This document shows, in pieces, positions 7,598 through 17,721 of a stretch of DNA of 64,000 bases. The position numbers and the translations under genes are program-made. The stretch lies in the NCBI RefSeq assembly GCF_003014575.1, contig NZ_PYGF01000013.1, positions 55,551 through 119,550 on the forward strand, written 5' to 3'. This DNA comes from Cecembia rubra. GTDB taxonomy: Bacteria; Bacteroidota; Bacteroidia; Cytophagales; Cyclobacteriaceae. The first letter of the stretch is position 1. Every line of letters starts with the position of its first letter. The notes beneath the pieces were generated by a model. The model was not told where the DNA came from. It did not search any database and saw only the letters and a program-made list of their open reading frames with translations.

Positions 7598-9994
7598 TTA
7601 AAAGTTAACGCTGTAAGTGACAGAAGGAAAAATAGAACCCAAAACAGACAACTGGTAAGGCCTCAACCTCCTCGATTGGTTCTCCCGCTGGAAAAAGACC
7701 GAATAAGCATTCCTTCTGCTCATTACATTATAAATAGAGAAATTAATAGCGTCATCCCAATTACGAACTATACCATTGGTAAGGTAAGAGAAGTCCAATC
7801 GTATGTAATCGGGAATCCGGAACTGATTTCTATCTCCAAAATCAGGTATAAAAATTCCGGCAATGATATAATTGGTCGATGGAGCTGTTACAGGTCTTCC
7901 TGTAGAATAATTGAAGGAGGCATTAAAAAACCTTTTCTTTCCCAGGTTGATACTACTCACTAAAGAAAGTATATGAGGGCGGTCAAAATTAGTGGGAAAC
8001 CATTCTCCCCTATTCACCTGGATTTCCCTGAATGGGGAAGTCGTACGGACCAATGAACGGCTGTAGGTGTAAGATAACCATCCCGTTACAATTCCTCTGT
8101 TCCGCTGAATTAAAAGTTCTATGCCATAAGCCCTCCCTTCTCCCTGAACCAACTCAGTTTCAATGTGGGGATTCAAAAATAAATCAGCAAAATCCCTGTA
8201 TTCTAATTGGTTTTCGGAAATTCGATAATATCCTTCTAATGAAGTGGACCATTCATTTTCATTGATGTTTTTGAAGTATCCTAAGGAATAATTATATGAT
8301 CGCTGTGGCAAAATATAAGTTGTACTAATTTGCCATAAATCTATCGGGGTAGGCCCAGTAGCATTTGAAATAGTCTGGAGGTATTGGTTCATTAGGGAAG
8401 CACCTGCTTTGATGGATTGAGTTTCATCTAAAGACCATCTAAAAGAAATTCTTGGTTCAAACCCTGAATATGACACAATAGGACCGGACTCAAATGCCAG
8501 CCTATCCATGATATTCAACCTGGATACCGGTAAATTTTCCTGATAGAGGAATACAGAATCAGGACCATTCTGTTGATAAAAAGAGTAGCGGGCACCAACA
8601 GAAAGAGAAAAGTTTTCGGAAACAGTCCAATCCAGACCAATAAATGGTGCCCATTCAAAGCCTCTTTCTTTATTGACCTTTCCGGGCAATATGCCAGAAG
8701 TTTCATTGAAAGGTTCTCTTTGTTCGGGTTTCATTTGATAATTGACGGCCTCAGCCCCAAAAGTCAATTCCACGGACTCGGAGGTCCACAAACCCGATAA
8801 TTTGGCCTGCTGGTATTCCAAGCCGTTGGTAATCCGAAAACCATCGTTGATAGTAGGTTCGAAAAACTGGTTGGAAAAATTACCCAAAGCAACCAATCCA
8901 ATGATAGAAAAATTATCGGACACAAGATTTTTACTCGTCAGCGAACTAACAAAGTTATTCCATTGAAAACCAAATTGATCTGAATATTGAAACCTGTCTC
9001 CTGTATTGAGAAGGTTAAATTCAATCGTGTTTTTCTGAGAAAACTTATGACTGATTCCACCATAAATATCATGGAAATTCAAACGGCTGTCCTGCACATC
9101 TAGCTGATCAACAGTACTGAGTTTCCAATTTAGATTAGACCGTCTCAAAGCAGCTATCATACTGGTTTTTTCTGTTTTGATGGGGCCTTCCAGCATCAGC
9201 CTCGTGACAGCTGAACCAACAGAAACTGTACCTCCCCAATTTTCAAAATCTCCATTTCTGGTCTGAATGTTCAGTGCAGAGGCACTCCTGCCACCAAATT
9301 GGGACGGCACATTTCCTTTATACAAACTGAAATTCTGCAGGACATCCCCATTGAAAGCTGACAGAAATCCCAATGCGTGATTATTGGACAAGACAATGGC
9401 TTCATTCATCATGATCAGATTTTGGTCAGCTTGTCCTCCACGGATATTAAGCCCACCGGAACCTTCACCAACAGAAGTGACGCCCGGCATACTTTGCAAA
9501 ACATTAAAAACATCAGGTTCCCCAAGCAACGCGGGAACCAACTTAAGTTCTTCAATATTCATTTTGGTAACACCTGTAATAGGACTTCTCACATTTCTAT
9601 CCCGCTCCTCAGACATCACCGTAAACATCTCTAATTGAAAGTCAAAATTACCCAGTGTTACATCCAAGACTGCATCTCTAAAAATATTCACAATAAAAAA
9701 ATCAGCATTCTTACCAAATCTCCTAAATACTATCCTATGCCTTCCAGAGTCCAAGGAGAAAACATACTGGCCGAAATTGTCTGTATTGATTCCAGTAAAA
9801 AATCCATCGATATGAACAGAAACATTTTCCAAAGGCATACCTGTTTCTTTACTGGTTACTGTACCCGTCAGTAAATATTTTTCTTTTTTGAGTCCTCCCT
9901 GATGTTCAAAATAGATCTCTTTAAATTCATTCTGGGCATTACCCTTTGAAAAGAAGCAATTCACTAAAACAAATAACAAAAAAAGCTTTTTCAT
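7598..9994 (-). CDS. TonB-dependent receptor with carboxypeptidase-regulatory-like domain
   Basis: A 798-residue outer-membrane receptor. In order: signal peptide (1-20), a CarboxypepD_reg-like domain (about 38-115, with YLLTGTVTSKETGMPLENV), a plug domain (about 130-245, with PGVTSVGEGSGGLNIRGGQADQN), then a 22-strand-type beta barrel ending in the aromatic residues VTYSVNF typical of barrel termini. It imports a ligand using TonB energy. No TonB box can be named with confidence. It is co-transcribed with the following DUF4249 gene. No hydrolase genes lie next to it, so a polysaccharide locus is not supported. Confidence 0.92.
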   Translation of the reverse strand: MKKLFLLFVLVNCFFSKGNAQNEFKEIYFEHQGGLKKEKYLLTGTVTSKETGMPLENVSVHIDGFFTGINTDNFGQYVFSLDSGRHRIVFRRFGKNADFFIVNIFRDAVLDVTLGNFDFQLEMFTVMSEERDRNVRSPITGVTKMNIEELKLVPALLGEPDVFNVLQSMPGVTSVGEGSGGLNIRGGQADQNLIMMNEAIVLSNNHALGFLSAFNGDVLQNFSLYKGNVPSQFGGRSASALNIQTRNGDFENWGGTVSVGSAVTRLMLEGPIKTEKTSMIAALRRSNLNWKLSTVDQLDVQDSRLNFHDIYGGISHKFSQKNTIEFNLLNTGDRFQYSDQFGFQWNNFVSSLTSKNLVSDNFSIIGLVALGNFSNQFFEPTINDGFRITNGLEYQQAKLSGLWTSESVELTFGAEAVNYQMKPEQREPFNETSGILPGKVNKERGFEWAPFIGLDWTVSENFSLSVGARYSFYQQNGPDSVFLYQENLPVSRLNIMDRLAFESGPIVSYSGFEPRISFRWSLDETQSIKAGASLMNQYLQTISNATGPTPIDLWQISTTYILPQRSYNYSLGYFKNINENEWSTSLEGYYRISENQLEYRDFADLFLNPHIETELVQGEGRAYGIELLIQRNRGIVTGWLSYTYSRSLVRTTSPFREIQVNRGEWFPTNFDRPHILSLVSSINLGKKRFFNASFNYSTGRPVTAPSTNYIIAGIFIPDFGDRNQFRIPDYIRLDFSYLTNGIVRNWDDAINFSIYNVMSRRNAYSVFFQRENQSRRLRPYQLSVLGSIFPSVTYSVNF

Positions 9995-10621
9995 ACTAAG
10001 AACAACCTAAACCAAATCACTAATTCAAATTAAATCATTTAAGGGGCTGATAAACCTTAATCAATTCATCAGTTTCATTGTCAATAAAAGTGTATCAAAC
10101 AACTGAATTTAAACCCATTACACAGTAAAAATCAGACCTTTACCATGTTCTGACAAGACAAGTATCAATCAGAACTTCTTTATCACAACTCACAAGTAAA
10201 AAGAAGTAGAACAGTAAGAAAACAGTTGAAAAGCCCTTTCTCATATTCATAAATATATTCACAAATAATCAAACGAACAAATTAATATATGAATACCTAA
10301 TTCAGATTCTCAAATATTGGCAATAGGTTCCTCAGCAAATCCATGAACTTTTTTTGTTTTTTTCAATGATTTAGTCTGACGGGGTTATCGGACAAAATTT
10401 TAAGAAGACTTTTTAAATTTGCTTGGGAAACGAAAAGAACTACTGCCTTAAATGGTTCCTAACAGGAATAATAAAATTGACCCGTCATACAAATCATGCG
10501 AATATTTCTTGTGATTTTGTATCTTACAAATTCGCAAATTTAGATTGTGTGGAAAAAGTACTCGAGAACAGGAAGTTTCCCGAAATATTAAGTATTGGTT
10601 ACCAATTGAAAAGTTTCTTTT
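9995..10621. other. AT-rich divergent intergenic region
   Basis: About 627 bases between the divergent TonB receptor and KefB-like genes; it should hold both promoters. No perfect TAnnTTTG/TTG pair was identified. A short open frame at 10423-10629 has no protein-like pattern and overlaps the antiporter start. No significant repeats were seen. Confidence 0.5.
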
Positions 10622-12634
10622 ATGTTTAATTTCATTTTTGCCGCTGTAGAATTCCCCATGCTTTCTGATATTGTATGGATCTTTGGATTGGCTACCTTAG
10701 TTATCCTGGTCTTTATGCGCCTAAAAATCCCCACCATAATAGGATACCTATTTACAGGGGCTTTGGCAGGACCGTATGGGCTTTCTTTAGTGCAAGCTTC
10801 CACTACAGTGGATGTTTTGTCCGAAATTGGGGTGATTCTTTTATTATTTGTAATCGGCATGGAGTTTTCATTGAAAAGCCTCATGGCCATCAAAAAGGCT
10901 GTATTTATAGGTGGAGCACTGCAGGTTTCCCTGACCATTTTGGCAACCACTTTTTTGTCCTATTTCCTGGGCTTCAACTGGAACGTCTCTGTTTTTATCG
11001 GGTTTCTTTTTTCTCTAAGTAGTACTGCAATTGTGCTCAAACTTTTGCAGGAAAGTGGTCAGGTAAATACCATTTCAGGAAGGACTACCTTGGCCATCTT
11101 GATATTTCAGGATATAGTGATAGTGCCATTGATGTTGTTCACACCTATGTTGGCCGGTGAATCTGACAATGTGGCCTGGTCATTGTTTTTGATGGCTTTC
11201 AAAGGTACTTTGGTGATTATCCTTACCCTATTAAGTGCCAAATACCTGGTACCTATCTTACTCTACAGAATTGCCAAAACCAGGAATGAAGAACTTTTTC
11301 TTTTGAGCATCATAGTGATATGTTTCGCCGTAGCCTATGCAACATCTTTGTTGGGACTGTCTCTGGGACTAGGTGCGTTTTTAGCTGGATTGATTATCAG
11401 TGAATCAGACTACAGCCATCATGCAACTGGGAAAATACTACCATTTAGGGAAGTTTTTCTGAGTTTTTTCTTTGTATCAGTAGGAATGCTATTTGATATA
11501 ACCTTCCTATTCGAACACATCATTCCTATTTTGGGTCTTACTTTATTGACCTTTGTTATCAAATTCATCACTGTAAGTATATCCGTTAGGGCTATAGGAC
11601 AAGGTTTCAAAGAGGCTTTTATTGTAGCATTCTCTATTTTCCAAGTTGGTGAATTTTCACTGTTATTGGCAAAAGTTGGTTTGAACTATGAACTTTTAGA
11701 CCCTGAAACGTATCAATACTTCCTTGCGATTTCAATTTTGACCATGGCCATTACACCATTCATTCTGAAAAAAAGAGAAGATTTTTCCTGTGGTATTTTA
11801 AACTTACCCCTTCCAAGCCAATTGAGCAAAAAATTTGGAAATATGAATTTCCCTCAATTGGAACTCGATGAAGATATAAAGGACCATTTGGTCATAATTG
11901 GATATGGATTGAACGGTCGAAACCTATCCAAAGCAGCAAAATCCGCAAAAATTCCTTATGCCATCATCGAGATGAATCCGGTGACCGTCAAGGAAGAATC
12001 TTTAAAAGGAGAGCCCATTACTTATGGTGATGCGGCGAATGAGACCGTTTTGGAACATGTCAATATCCATAAAGCCAGGGTAGCAGTAATTGCCATCTCC
12101 AATGCCGAAGCTACTAAAAGGATTATCTCCACCATCCGCCATTTGACCCAAACGCCGTATATCATTGTAAGGACAAGGTATGTCAATGAAATTGATGAAA
12201 ATCTGAAATTGGGTGCAGATGAAGTAATTCCTGAAGAATTTGAAACTTCCATCGAAATTTTTACACGGGTATTGGGCAAATACCTGATCCCAAGGCATGA
12301 TGTTGAAGAATTTACCGAAGAAATCAGGTCTCATAATTATGAATTGTTCCGAATTCCTTCCAGTGAACCTAGGCCAAATGTGAAAATAAACCTTCCTGAA
12401 ATCAATTTTGTGGGAGTAATGGTCGAAAGGGACAGCGGCAAATATATCAACAAGCCCCTCAAAGAAGCAGGTATCCGCGAAGAATTAGGAATCAATGTGG
12501 TGGCCATAAAAAGAGAAGGAAAAATCATCACCAGCATTAAACCTGAAGAAAAACTCAAATTAGGAGATATAGTCTATGTCGCAGGAAGTCCTCTATCTTT
12601 GGAAAAATTTGAAGCTGCAGTTGAAGTGGACTGA
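10622..12634 (+). CDS. KefB-like monovalent cation:proton antiporter (CPA2) with RCK domains
   Basis: A 670-residue CPA2 transporter. Residues about 1-385 form 12 or so membrane helices (Na_H_exchanger domain, including GEFSLLLAKVG). From about 420 follows a TrkA_N/RCK Rossmann domain (HLVIIGYGLNGRNL), and near 560-665 a TrkA_C domain. These proteins exchange K+ or Na+ for H+, gated by nucleotides or glutathione adducts through the RCK part. The start ATG at 10622 puts a short amphipathic segment before the first helix; a start at the later Met (residue 13) is possible. Confidence 0.92.
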   Translation: MFNFIFAAVEFPMLSDIVWIFGLATLVILVFMRLKIPTIIGYLFTGALAGPYGLSLVQASTTVDVLSEIGVILLLFVIGMEFSLKSLMAIKKAVFIGGALQVSLTILATTFLSYFLGFNWNVSVFIGFLFSLSSTAIVLKLLQESGQVNTISGRTTLAILIFQDIVIVPLMLFTPMLAGESDNVAWSLFLMAFKGTLVIILTLLSAKYLVPILLYRIAKTRNEELFLLSIIVICFAVAYATSLLGLSLGLGAFLAGLIISESDYSHHATGKILPFREVFLSFFFVSVGMLFDITFLFEHIIPILGLTLLTFVIKFITVSISVRAIGQGFKEAFIVAFSIFQVGEFSLLLAKVGLNYELLDPETYQYFLAISILTMAITPFILKKREDFSCGILNLPLPSQLSKKFGNMNFPQLELDEDIKDHLVIIGYGLNGRNLSKAAKSAKIPYAIIEMNPVTVKEESLKGEPITYGDAANETVLEHVNIHKARVAVIAISNAEATKRIISTIRHLTQTPYIIVRTRYVNEIDENLKLGADEVIPEEFETSIEIFTRVLGKYLIPRHDVEEFTEEIRSHNYELFRIPSSEPRPNVKINLPEINFVGVMVERDSGKYINKPLKEAGIREELGINVVAIKREGKIITSIKPEEKLKLGDIVYVAGSPLSLEKFEAAVEVD

Positions 12635-12640
12635 AGATAT

Positions 12641-14938
12641 TTATTCGAGAAATTGGAACCTCCTCAACCTGTTCATAGCATTCCGGTTATAAGGTGAATG
12701 GATATTATTTATAATGGATTTCTTTTCCCTGGCGGTCAATCTCCAGTTTAAGGAAGCCCTTATGATATCCTGCTCTTGTTGTTTGAAACCGCCCTCCTCA
12801 TCAACCAGTCCTCTTTCTTGGAGGTATTGCATGGTGGAATACTCAAATTCTATCCTTTCTAAGGGGAAATCAACAGATTCCTGCATTCTGGTAAACAATA
12901 CCTCATTGTGGAGGGTCTGTACATTATCCCAATTGATGTAAATATTTTTGAGTGGGGTAAAGAATTTTTCAAGAATTGTCGGAGGGTATTTTTGGTCAAT
13001 CTCAGAGAATTTTTCGGAATCCCTGATTGTCAGTAAAAGTACCCCTGATGTATTCACTTTAATCCATTCCTGAAACACATTAACGAATTTCAATGCATCC
13101 TGCATTCCAAAATTATCTGAAAGTCCCGCATCCATAATTTCCATTTGGGGAGAAGATGGCAATTGGATATTTGGAGTGATAAATGGGAAAGTGGCACTCA
13201 TCCTCAAAGCAGTTATAAACCGTAATGAAGCAGCGTCATTCTTCCTGAAAAATCTCTGAAAATCTATTCCCTGACTTTTCTCATTGAGACCTTCAGTCCT
13301 CTCCATAGAAATCCCCATATAGGATACAGAAAAGGGGGAAACATAAAGTTTGCGGCCATCATTGGTAATCAATGGGGCCAAAGCCATCATCGGGATCTTT
13401 GCTTCATATTCAGGCAAAAAATAATCTGAAATTGGCTTATCCAACAAACCTTTGGTATTGATATTCAATTGATTTTCAAAGGCAAAACCCCTGTCCTTAA
13501 GGTACCTTCTTCCATTGTATTCAAAAAACTGATTCCTGAACAAGAGGTCATTGACCAATAAAGTGAAAATGATCGGGTTTAGGTTATCTGAAGATATCTG
13601 ATCCAGATATTTTGCATCAAACAGGTCAATTGATGGATCAGATTGTGAACGGTAAAACAGTTCCCTGAACATTGCCGCACCTATCAATCCACCTGAGGCT
13701 CCTGATATGAGTTGGGTGTGTTGGAAGAGCTGATTTCCGGAAACAGCTTGCGCGTCCTGAAGAACTTTCAAAGACCATAAGGCTGCCCTTTGCCCACCCC
13801 CACTAACTGTAATCAGAACCATTTTGGGTTTGGAGCCAAGGGGAAACTTGGCCTTCCAATTTTCAAGGATCTCCGTGGTAAGATTGATGTCCTTTTCAAC
13901 AGAATCCCGGTGCAGAATTTCATTAAGGTGAACAAGGTTGTAGGCTGATGGTTCTTTGCTATAATCCAAACCAAAAGCTTCATGAGGTCTATTGAACCAT
14001 TCAGTATTGGAAAGAGAGTTGAATATTAAAACAAGCCCGACAACTGTAGGTGTTCCCCATTCACGCAACCAAAAAGATATAGCCCCTACCAACATAGTAG
14101 CAATGGCCAGTAATAGAATACCGCTAGCTGCAGCCGGAAGTTGTAAGTAAGGATTCTCCCTAAAAATTCCCATAATCAGGATCAAACTGATGAGGGCAGT
14201 TTGGATGATAACCATATGGAGGTGATTCTGGTCAAATACCCTCAGCAATTGCTGACCTTCAAATCCTGAAAGATCCTGTCTGACCGGTTTGATACGGAAG
14301 GAAATATCCAAATAGTCCAAAACCTTGTTTTTGGCTCTTTTATTTTCCTTGATCCGCTTGAGCATATTGGCCCTGGATATTTTAGTTTTTCTCAATTGCT
14401 TTTCTACCGAATCAGCAAAAAGCACAAAGAAATCTTTGTTGGTAATTCCGAAATACAGAAAAAGCAAAGAAAATGTAATCAAGGTTCCGCTGATAAACCC
14501 TGTAAGGTATTCCCAAATGATCCAATTATCTTCATGTTCATTATCCAGCTGAAAATGTAAAAATCCGATCAAATAGATGATATAAAAAAGTAAAGGGATA
14601 ATTGAATTATTCAGGCAATATTGGAGAAATGGCTTGGGAATAATGGCAAGAAACTTAAACCTTGGACCATCCAAAATGTAAGTAGTCATGTGGAAGGCCA
14701 TAGTGAAAATGGCAAAAGCTACGCCCACCAGAAAAAAACTTTGAAAGGACACTTTGTTGAGGTATTCAGGATCCAGAAAAAGGAAAGGAATGCCCAGAAC
14801 TGTCCCAAACTGCTGAAAAATTATCAATAACAAAAGGCCCCAAGATATCAAGAGCAATAAATTCTTCTTAAGGTGAAGAAAAAGCAACTGAACCGGAAAA
14901 CTGTATAAAATCTTATCCCACATAGACCATTTATTCAT
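12641..14938 (-). CDS. Membrane-anchored patatin-like phospholipase
   Basis: A 765-residue protein with about eight hydrophobic segments in residues 15-340, followed by a cytoplasmic-type patatin (PNPLA) domain. The catalytic dyad is visible: Gly-rich oxyanion loop SGGGQRAALW (about 380), nucleophile elbow GASGG (about 413), and the Asp motif DAGLSDNFG (about 603). Patatins hydrolyse acyl esters of phospholipids. The long polytopic N-terminus is not part of the usual soluble patatin fold and suggests action at the inner membrane. It is convergent with the KefB-like gene (6-base gap) and stands alone. Confidence 0.85.
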   Translation of the reverse strand: MNKWSMWDKILYSFPVQLLFLHLKKNLLLLISWGLLLLIIFQQFGTVLGIPFLFLDPEYLNKVSFQSFFLVGVAFAIFTMAFHMTTYILDGPRFKFLAIIPKPFLQYCLNNSIIPLLFYIIYLIGFLHFQLDNEHEDNWIIWEYLTGFISGTLITFSLLFLYFGITNKDFFVLFADSVEKQLRKTKISRANMLKRIKENKRAKNKVLDYLDISFRIKPVRQDLSGFEGQQLLRVFDQNHLHMVIIQTALISLILIMGIFRENPYLQLPAAASGILLLAIATMLVGAISFWLREWGTPTVVGLVLIFNSLSNTEWFNRPHEAFGLDYSKEPSAYNLVHLNEILHRDSVEKDINLTTEILENWKAKFPLGSKPKMVLITVSGGGQRAALWSLKVLQDAQAVSGNQLFQHTQLISGASGGLIGAAMFRELFYRSQSDPSIDLFDAKYLDQISSDNLNPIIFTLLVNDLLFRNQFFEYNGRRYLKDRGFAFENQLNINTKGLLDKPISDYFLPEYEAKIPMMALAPLITNDGRKLYVSPFSVSYMGISMERTEGLNEKSQGIDFQRFFRKNDAASLRFITALRMSATFPFITPNIQLPSSPQMEIMDAGLSDNFGMQDALKFVNVFQEWIKVNTSGVLLLTIRDSEKFSEIDQKYPPTILEKFFTPLKNIYINWDNVQTLHNEVLFTRMQESVDFPLERIEFEYSTMQYLQERGLVDEEGGFKQQEQDIIRASLNWRLTAREKKSIINNIHSPYNRNAMNRLRRFQFLE

Positions 14939-14984
14939 TCAAAATATAATGGAATTTTTATTGAATTCTAAATCCGGAATTTCA

Positions 14985-15015
14985 TTGTGCCTTTAAGGTC
15001 AATCCACTACCTTCG
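14985..15015 (+). promoter_or_regulatory. Candidate promoter of the DUF4494 gene
   Basis: A TTG box at 14985-14987 and the -7-like octamer TACCTTCG at 15008-15015 (one mismatch to TAnnTTTG) are about 20 bases apart, which is the Bacteroidota spacing. The gene ATG follows 25 bases after the octamer. Confidence 0.45.
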
Positions 15016-15039
15016 CTACCGGAAAATAAATTTCGGAAT

Positions 15040-15645
15040 ATGAGAATTTGGTTTTTGTGTAAGGTGAAATACGCCAAAGAAAATGAGCAGGGTCTATTGA
15101 AGAATGTTTCTGAACAATATCTGGTTGACGCTGTATCCTTTACCGAAGCAGAAGCAAGGATATATGATATGCTTGGTTCTACAATTAGAGGTGATTTTCA
15201 GGTCACCAATATCTCAAAAAGTAATTTTGTGGATGTTTTTCCTTATGATGATATTGATATATGGCACAAGTGCAAAATCACTTATGTGGTAGCAGATGCA
15301 GACAGTGGAAAAGAGAAAAAAGTGACCCAGTATATGTTGGTGACTGCCCATGATGTCAAGGAAGCCTATGACCGTATCCACGAAAGCCTAAGCAATATGT
15401 TGGTTACTTTCCGGGTACCTGATATCACGGAAAGTCCTATAGTGGAAGTATTTCCTTATGAAAGAGATGATGAAGAACTATTGCCCCCTCCACCCTCCAA
15501 TTTGAAGCCCTTGAGTGAAGTCAAAGCGGAACAGGAAAGAAGGGAAGCTGTCAGGCAGGAAAATATGGAAAAACATTCCTACAATCAGGAAGAATTGCCA
15601 CGACTGGTAGAGTATGAAGATGAGGATGACCTAGAGAACATATAA
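15040..15645 (+). CDS. DUF4494 domain-containing protein
   Basis: A 201-residue protein of the Bacteroidota family DUF4494. It has two similar halves (about 3-75 and 78-150): each begins with a W-x-C-K strand (FLCKVKYA, WHKCKITYVV), continues with a V-T-A helix (DAVSFTEAEARIYDML, VTAHDVKEAYDRIHESL) and ends in a V-x-V-F-P-Y motif. The internal duplication is plain. The last 50 residues are acidic and Pro-rich. The function is not established. It is monocistronic with a strong terminator after it. Confidence 0.9.
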   Translation: MRIWFLCKVKYAKENEQGLLKNVSEQYLVDAVSFTEAEARIYDMLGSTIRGDFQVTNISKSNFVDVFPYDDIDIWHKCKITYVVADADSGKEKKVTQYMLVTAHDVKEAYDRIHESLSNMLVTFRVPDITESPIVEVFPYERDDEELLPPPPSNLKPLSEVKAEQERREAVRQENMEKHSYNQEELPRLVEYEDEDDLENI

Positions 15646-15665
15646 TCAAAAAAGCATCTATAAAG

Positions 15666-15697
15666 GCCTGGTAAAGAAATTTGCCAGGCTTTTTTTT
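15666..15697 (+). terminator. Rho-independent terminator after the DUF4494 gene
   Basis: A 10-bp stem (15666-15675 with 15680-15689, one G-T pair) closed by a GAAA tetraloop and followed by eight T residues. It lies 21 bases after the stop codon. Confidence 0.9.
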
Positions 15698-15900
15698 GTA
15701 TGACTAGTGGACAAAAATTTCAAAATGAGGACGTAAAGAAACTGATTGATTACAAATTGTAATAAAACATGTTAAAAGGAAGTTTTCATGATGATTTTCC
15801 TAAAAATTATACTCCCATTCTCTAATTATTTAAGAAATTATTTTTCAATTCCTAAAAAAAAACTATATTTTTAGAAATCAAGGTCCGGAATTCTACCCCT

Positions 15901-17040
15901 ATGAAAAAAAAATTCTTATGCTTGTTAACCCTTTATGCATTGTTTTCATGTTCTGACCCAATTGAACCTAGCCTAGAACAGGATGCGGAAAATTTCGAAC
16001 TTTTTGATTTTGATAACGGTCAAAGTAATGAAGAATTTATATTGGGATTGGAAGTTATTGGTGATAAACTTTTCTTTCTTCATACAAACTTCCCTGGCTT
16101 TATTGATAAACAACATCGTGCTGCCCCACTTTGCTGCCTTACTAGTGATCTAAATAACCGGTTTAAGCCCTCTTTCACCGAGAATTATATCATACATCCA
16201 ATTGAAGATTTAAATGGACTTGTTGTATTCCCTGTTGTCCCCGGTGAATTAAGGACCATTATTTTTGATGAACTACTTGGCGATGAATGGAAAGGTGCCA
16301 GATTGGTAACAGGTTTCCAAAAAGAACACTTCCATTCGGAAAAGAATTTTGACCTCAACGGAAATCACCTCATCCTGAATCTTCAAAAAGACGGAAATCT
16401 CGCAATCCTAATTTTGGAAATAAATTTCGGGACAGGTTTTCATCAATTGGAATTGAAACAGGTAACCGAAATAGGCAATTTGGGTTTAGAGTCCCATTCA
16501 AATTCGGGATTAATTATCCAAAGTATAAAAAAATACGAAGACCGATGGATAGCTCACATCCGTAGTACTGGGAATGGAATGGGAGAAGGCAATTCCTACT
16601 TAATTTCCAAGGATGGCGGCACAGAAAAACTACCTGGGCCAACCCTAGGAAGCACCAACTTCAGGTTTTATGATTTTGCAAAATTAGGTCCACAGGAATA
16701 CCTTATCACTGAATCACCTATTGGAAGAATTTCTTATGGCAGCTCCCCTGTTTCAGAAAACAAAGCATATATTACTGAGATCAATGGCCCCTTGGTAATA
16801 AGGTCAGATGGCCAAAAGGGACTAATTTTTATTCCTGGAACCAATGTAATAGCCTCAATTGAAAACTTCAGGGAAAATGGAATTTCCAATCATCAACTGA
16901 AGCAATTAGACAACACCGGAATTGCAAATGATCAGATTTATGATGCCCAGTTCTTTGAAAATAAAGTTTATATAGCCACAAAAAGTGGCCTTTTTGTAAA
17001 AAGCCAGGAAAACTTCTGGGAAGAGATCAGATTACCTTGA
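15901..17040 (+). CDS. Lipoprotein of unknown function
   Basis: A 379-residue protein with a lipoprotein signal: basic start, hydrophobic core, lipobox ALFSC with Cys at 17. The mature part is rich in alternating beta-strand segments, consistent with a beta-propeller-like or other all-beta fold, but no named domain was recognised. An unusual CCL pair (near 77-79) follows the APL segment. It is flanked by a terminator upstream and a convergent HD-domain gene whose stop abuts its own. It is expected in the inner leaflet of the outer membrane or at the surface. Confidence 0.7.
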   Translation: MKKKFLCLLTLYALFSCSDPIEPSLEQDAENFELFDFDNGQSNEEFILGLEVIGDKLFFLHTNFPGFIDKQHRAAPLCCLTSDLNNRFKPSFTENYIIHPIEDLNGLVVFPVVPGELRTIIFDELLGDEWKGARLVTGFQKEHFHSEKNFDLNGNHLILNLQKDGNLAILILEINFGTGFHQLELKQVTEIGNLGLESHSNSGLIIQSIKKYEDRWIAHIRSTGNGMGEGNSYLISKDGGTEKLPGPTLGSTNFRFYDFAKLGPQEYLITESPIGRISYGSSPVSENKAYITEINGPLVIRSDGQKGLIFIPGTNVIASIENFRENGISNHQLKQLDNTGIANDQIYDAQFFENKVYIATKSGLFVKSQENFWEEIRLP

Positions 17041-17640
17041 TCAAGCCCTCAATTGATTATCAATCACAAACTGGATCAAATCTTCCAACTGAACTCCTGC
17101 CCTTTGGGAGGCATCTGCAATGTCCTCCCGGCTAACCTGAGCAGCAAAACCTTTGTCCTTTAACCTTTTCTTTACTCCTTTGATTTCCATGCCCTCATAG
17201 CGTTCGGGGCGCATCAAAGAATAAGCATGCACAAAACCAGAGAGCTCATCGAATGCATAGAGCATTTTATCCATTTCAGTCTCCGGATCCACTCCAAAAT
17301 AGCGAGGACCATGGGAGGCAATTGCCTTGATCATTCTTGGATCTTGATTTCTGGACTCCAATTCTTCAATAATCTTCCTGCAATGGTCATCCGGCCACTG
17401 ATCCCAATCTGCATCATGCAAGAGCCCAGACAAATGCCAAAGTCGTTGGGTAAATTCATCGTAACCCTTTTCCGCAGCAAATGCCTTCATCAAATGACCT
17501 ACCTGTTGCATATGAAAGATCAATTTTTCATTCTTTACCCAGCTATTTAGCAAATCCATGGCCTGGGAAAGGGACATTACATTTCCTATATCTTCAATTC
17601 GTCCAAACTCAGATCTGTTCAGGGGATGTGTTAAATTCAT
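17041..17640 (-). CDS. HD domain-containing hydrolase
   Basis: A 199-residue protein with an HD fold. The His after the first helix (HMQQVGHLMKAFA, about 43-55) and the HD pair in SGLLHDADWD (about 71-80) are visible, then a conserved SHGPRYFG (about 108-115). These residues bind a divalent metal in HD-family phosphohydrolases. The substrate is unknown; such small HDIG-type proteins are often annotated as predicted hydrolases. A start at the internal Met 21 would remove a poorly conserved leader, so the ATG at 17640 is tentative. Confidence 0.8.
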   Translation of the reverse strand: MNLTHPLNRSEFGRIEDIGNVMSLSQAMDLLNSWVKNEKLIFHMQQVGHLMKAFAAEKGYDEFTQRLWHLSGLLHDADWDQWPDDHCRKIIEELESRNQDPRMIKAIASHGPRYFGVDPETEMDKMLYAFDELSGFVHAYSLMRPERYEGMEIKGVKKRLKDKGFAAQVSREDIADASQRAGVQLEDLIQFVIDNQLRA

Positions 17641-17721
17641 TTTAAATGTAATTTTTTGTTTTTTGAATATTTTTATTTGTTTTTAATACAACAATGGGTA
17701 AATTAGATAAACTTTTAGTAA

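Noticed and set aside
10423..10629. 68-codon open frame before the KefB-like gene
   Set aside because: No domain or signal pattern, overlaps the antiporter start, and lies in a probable promoter region.
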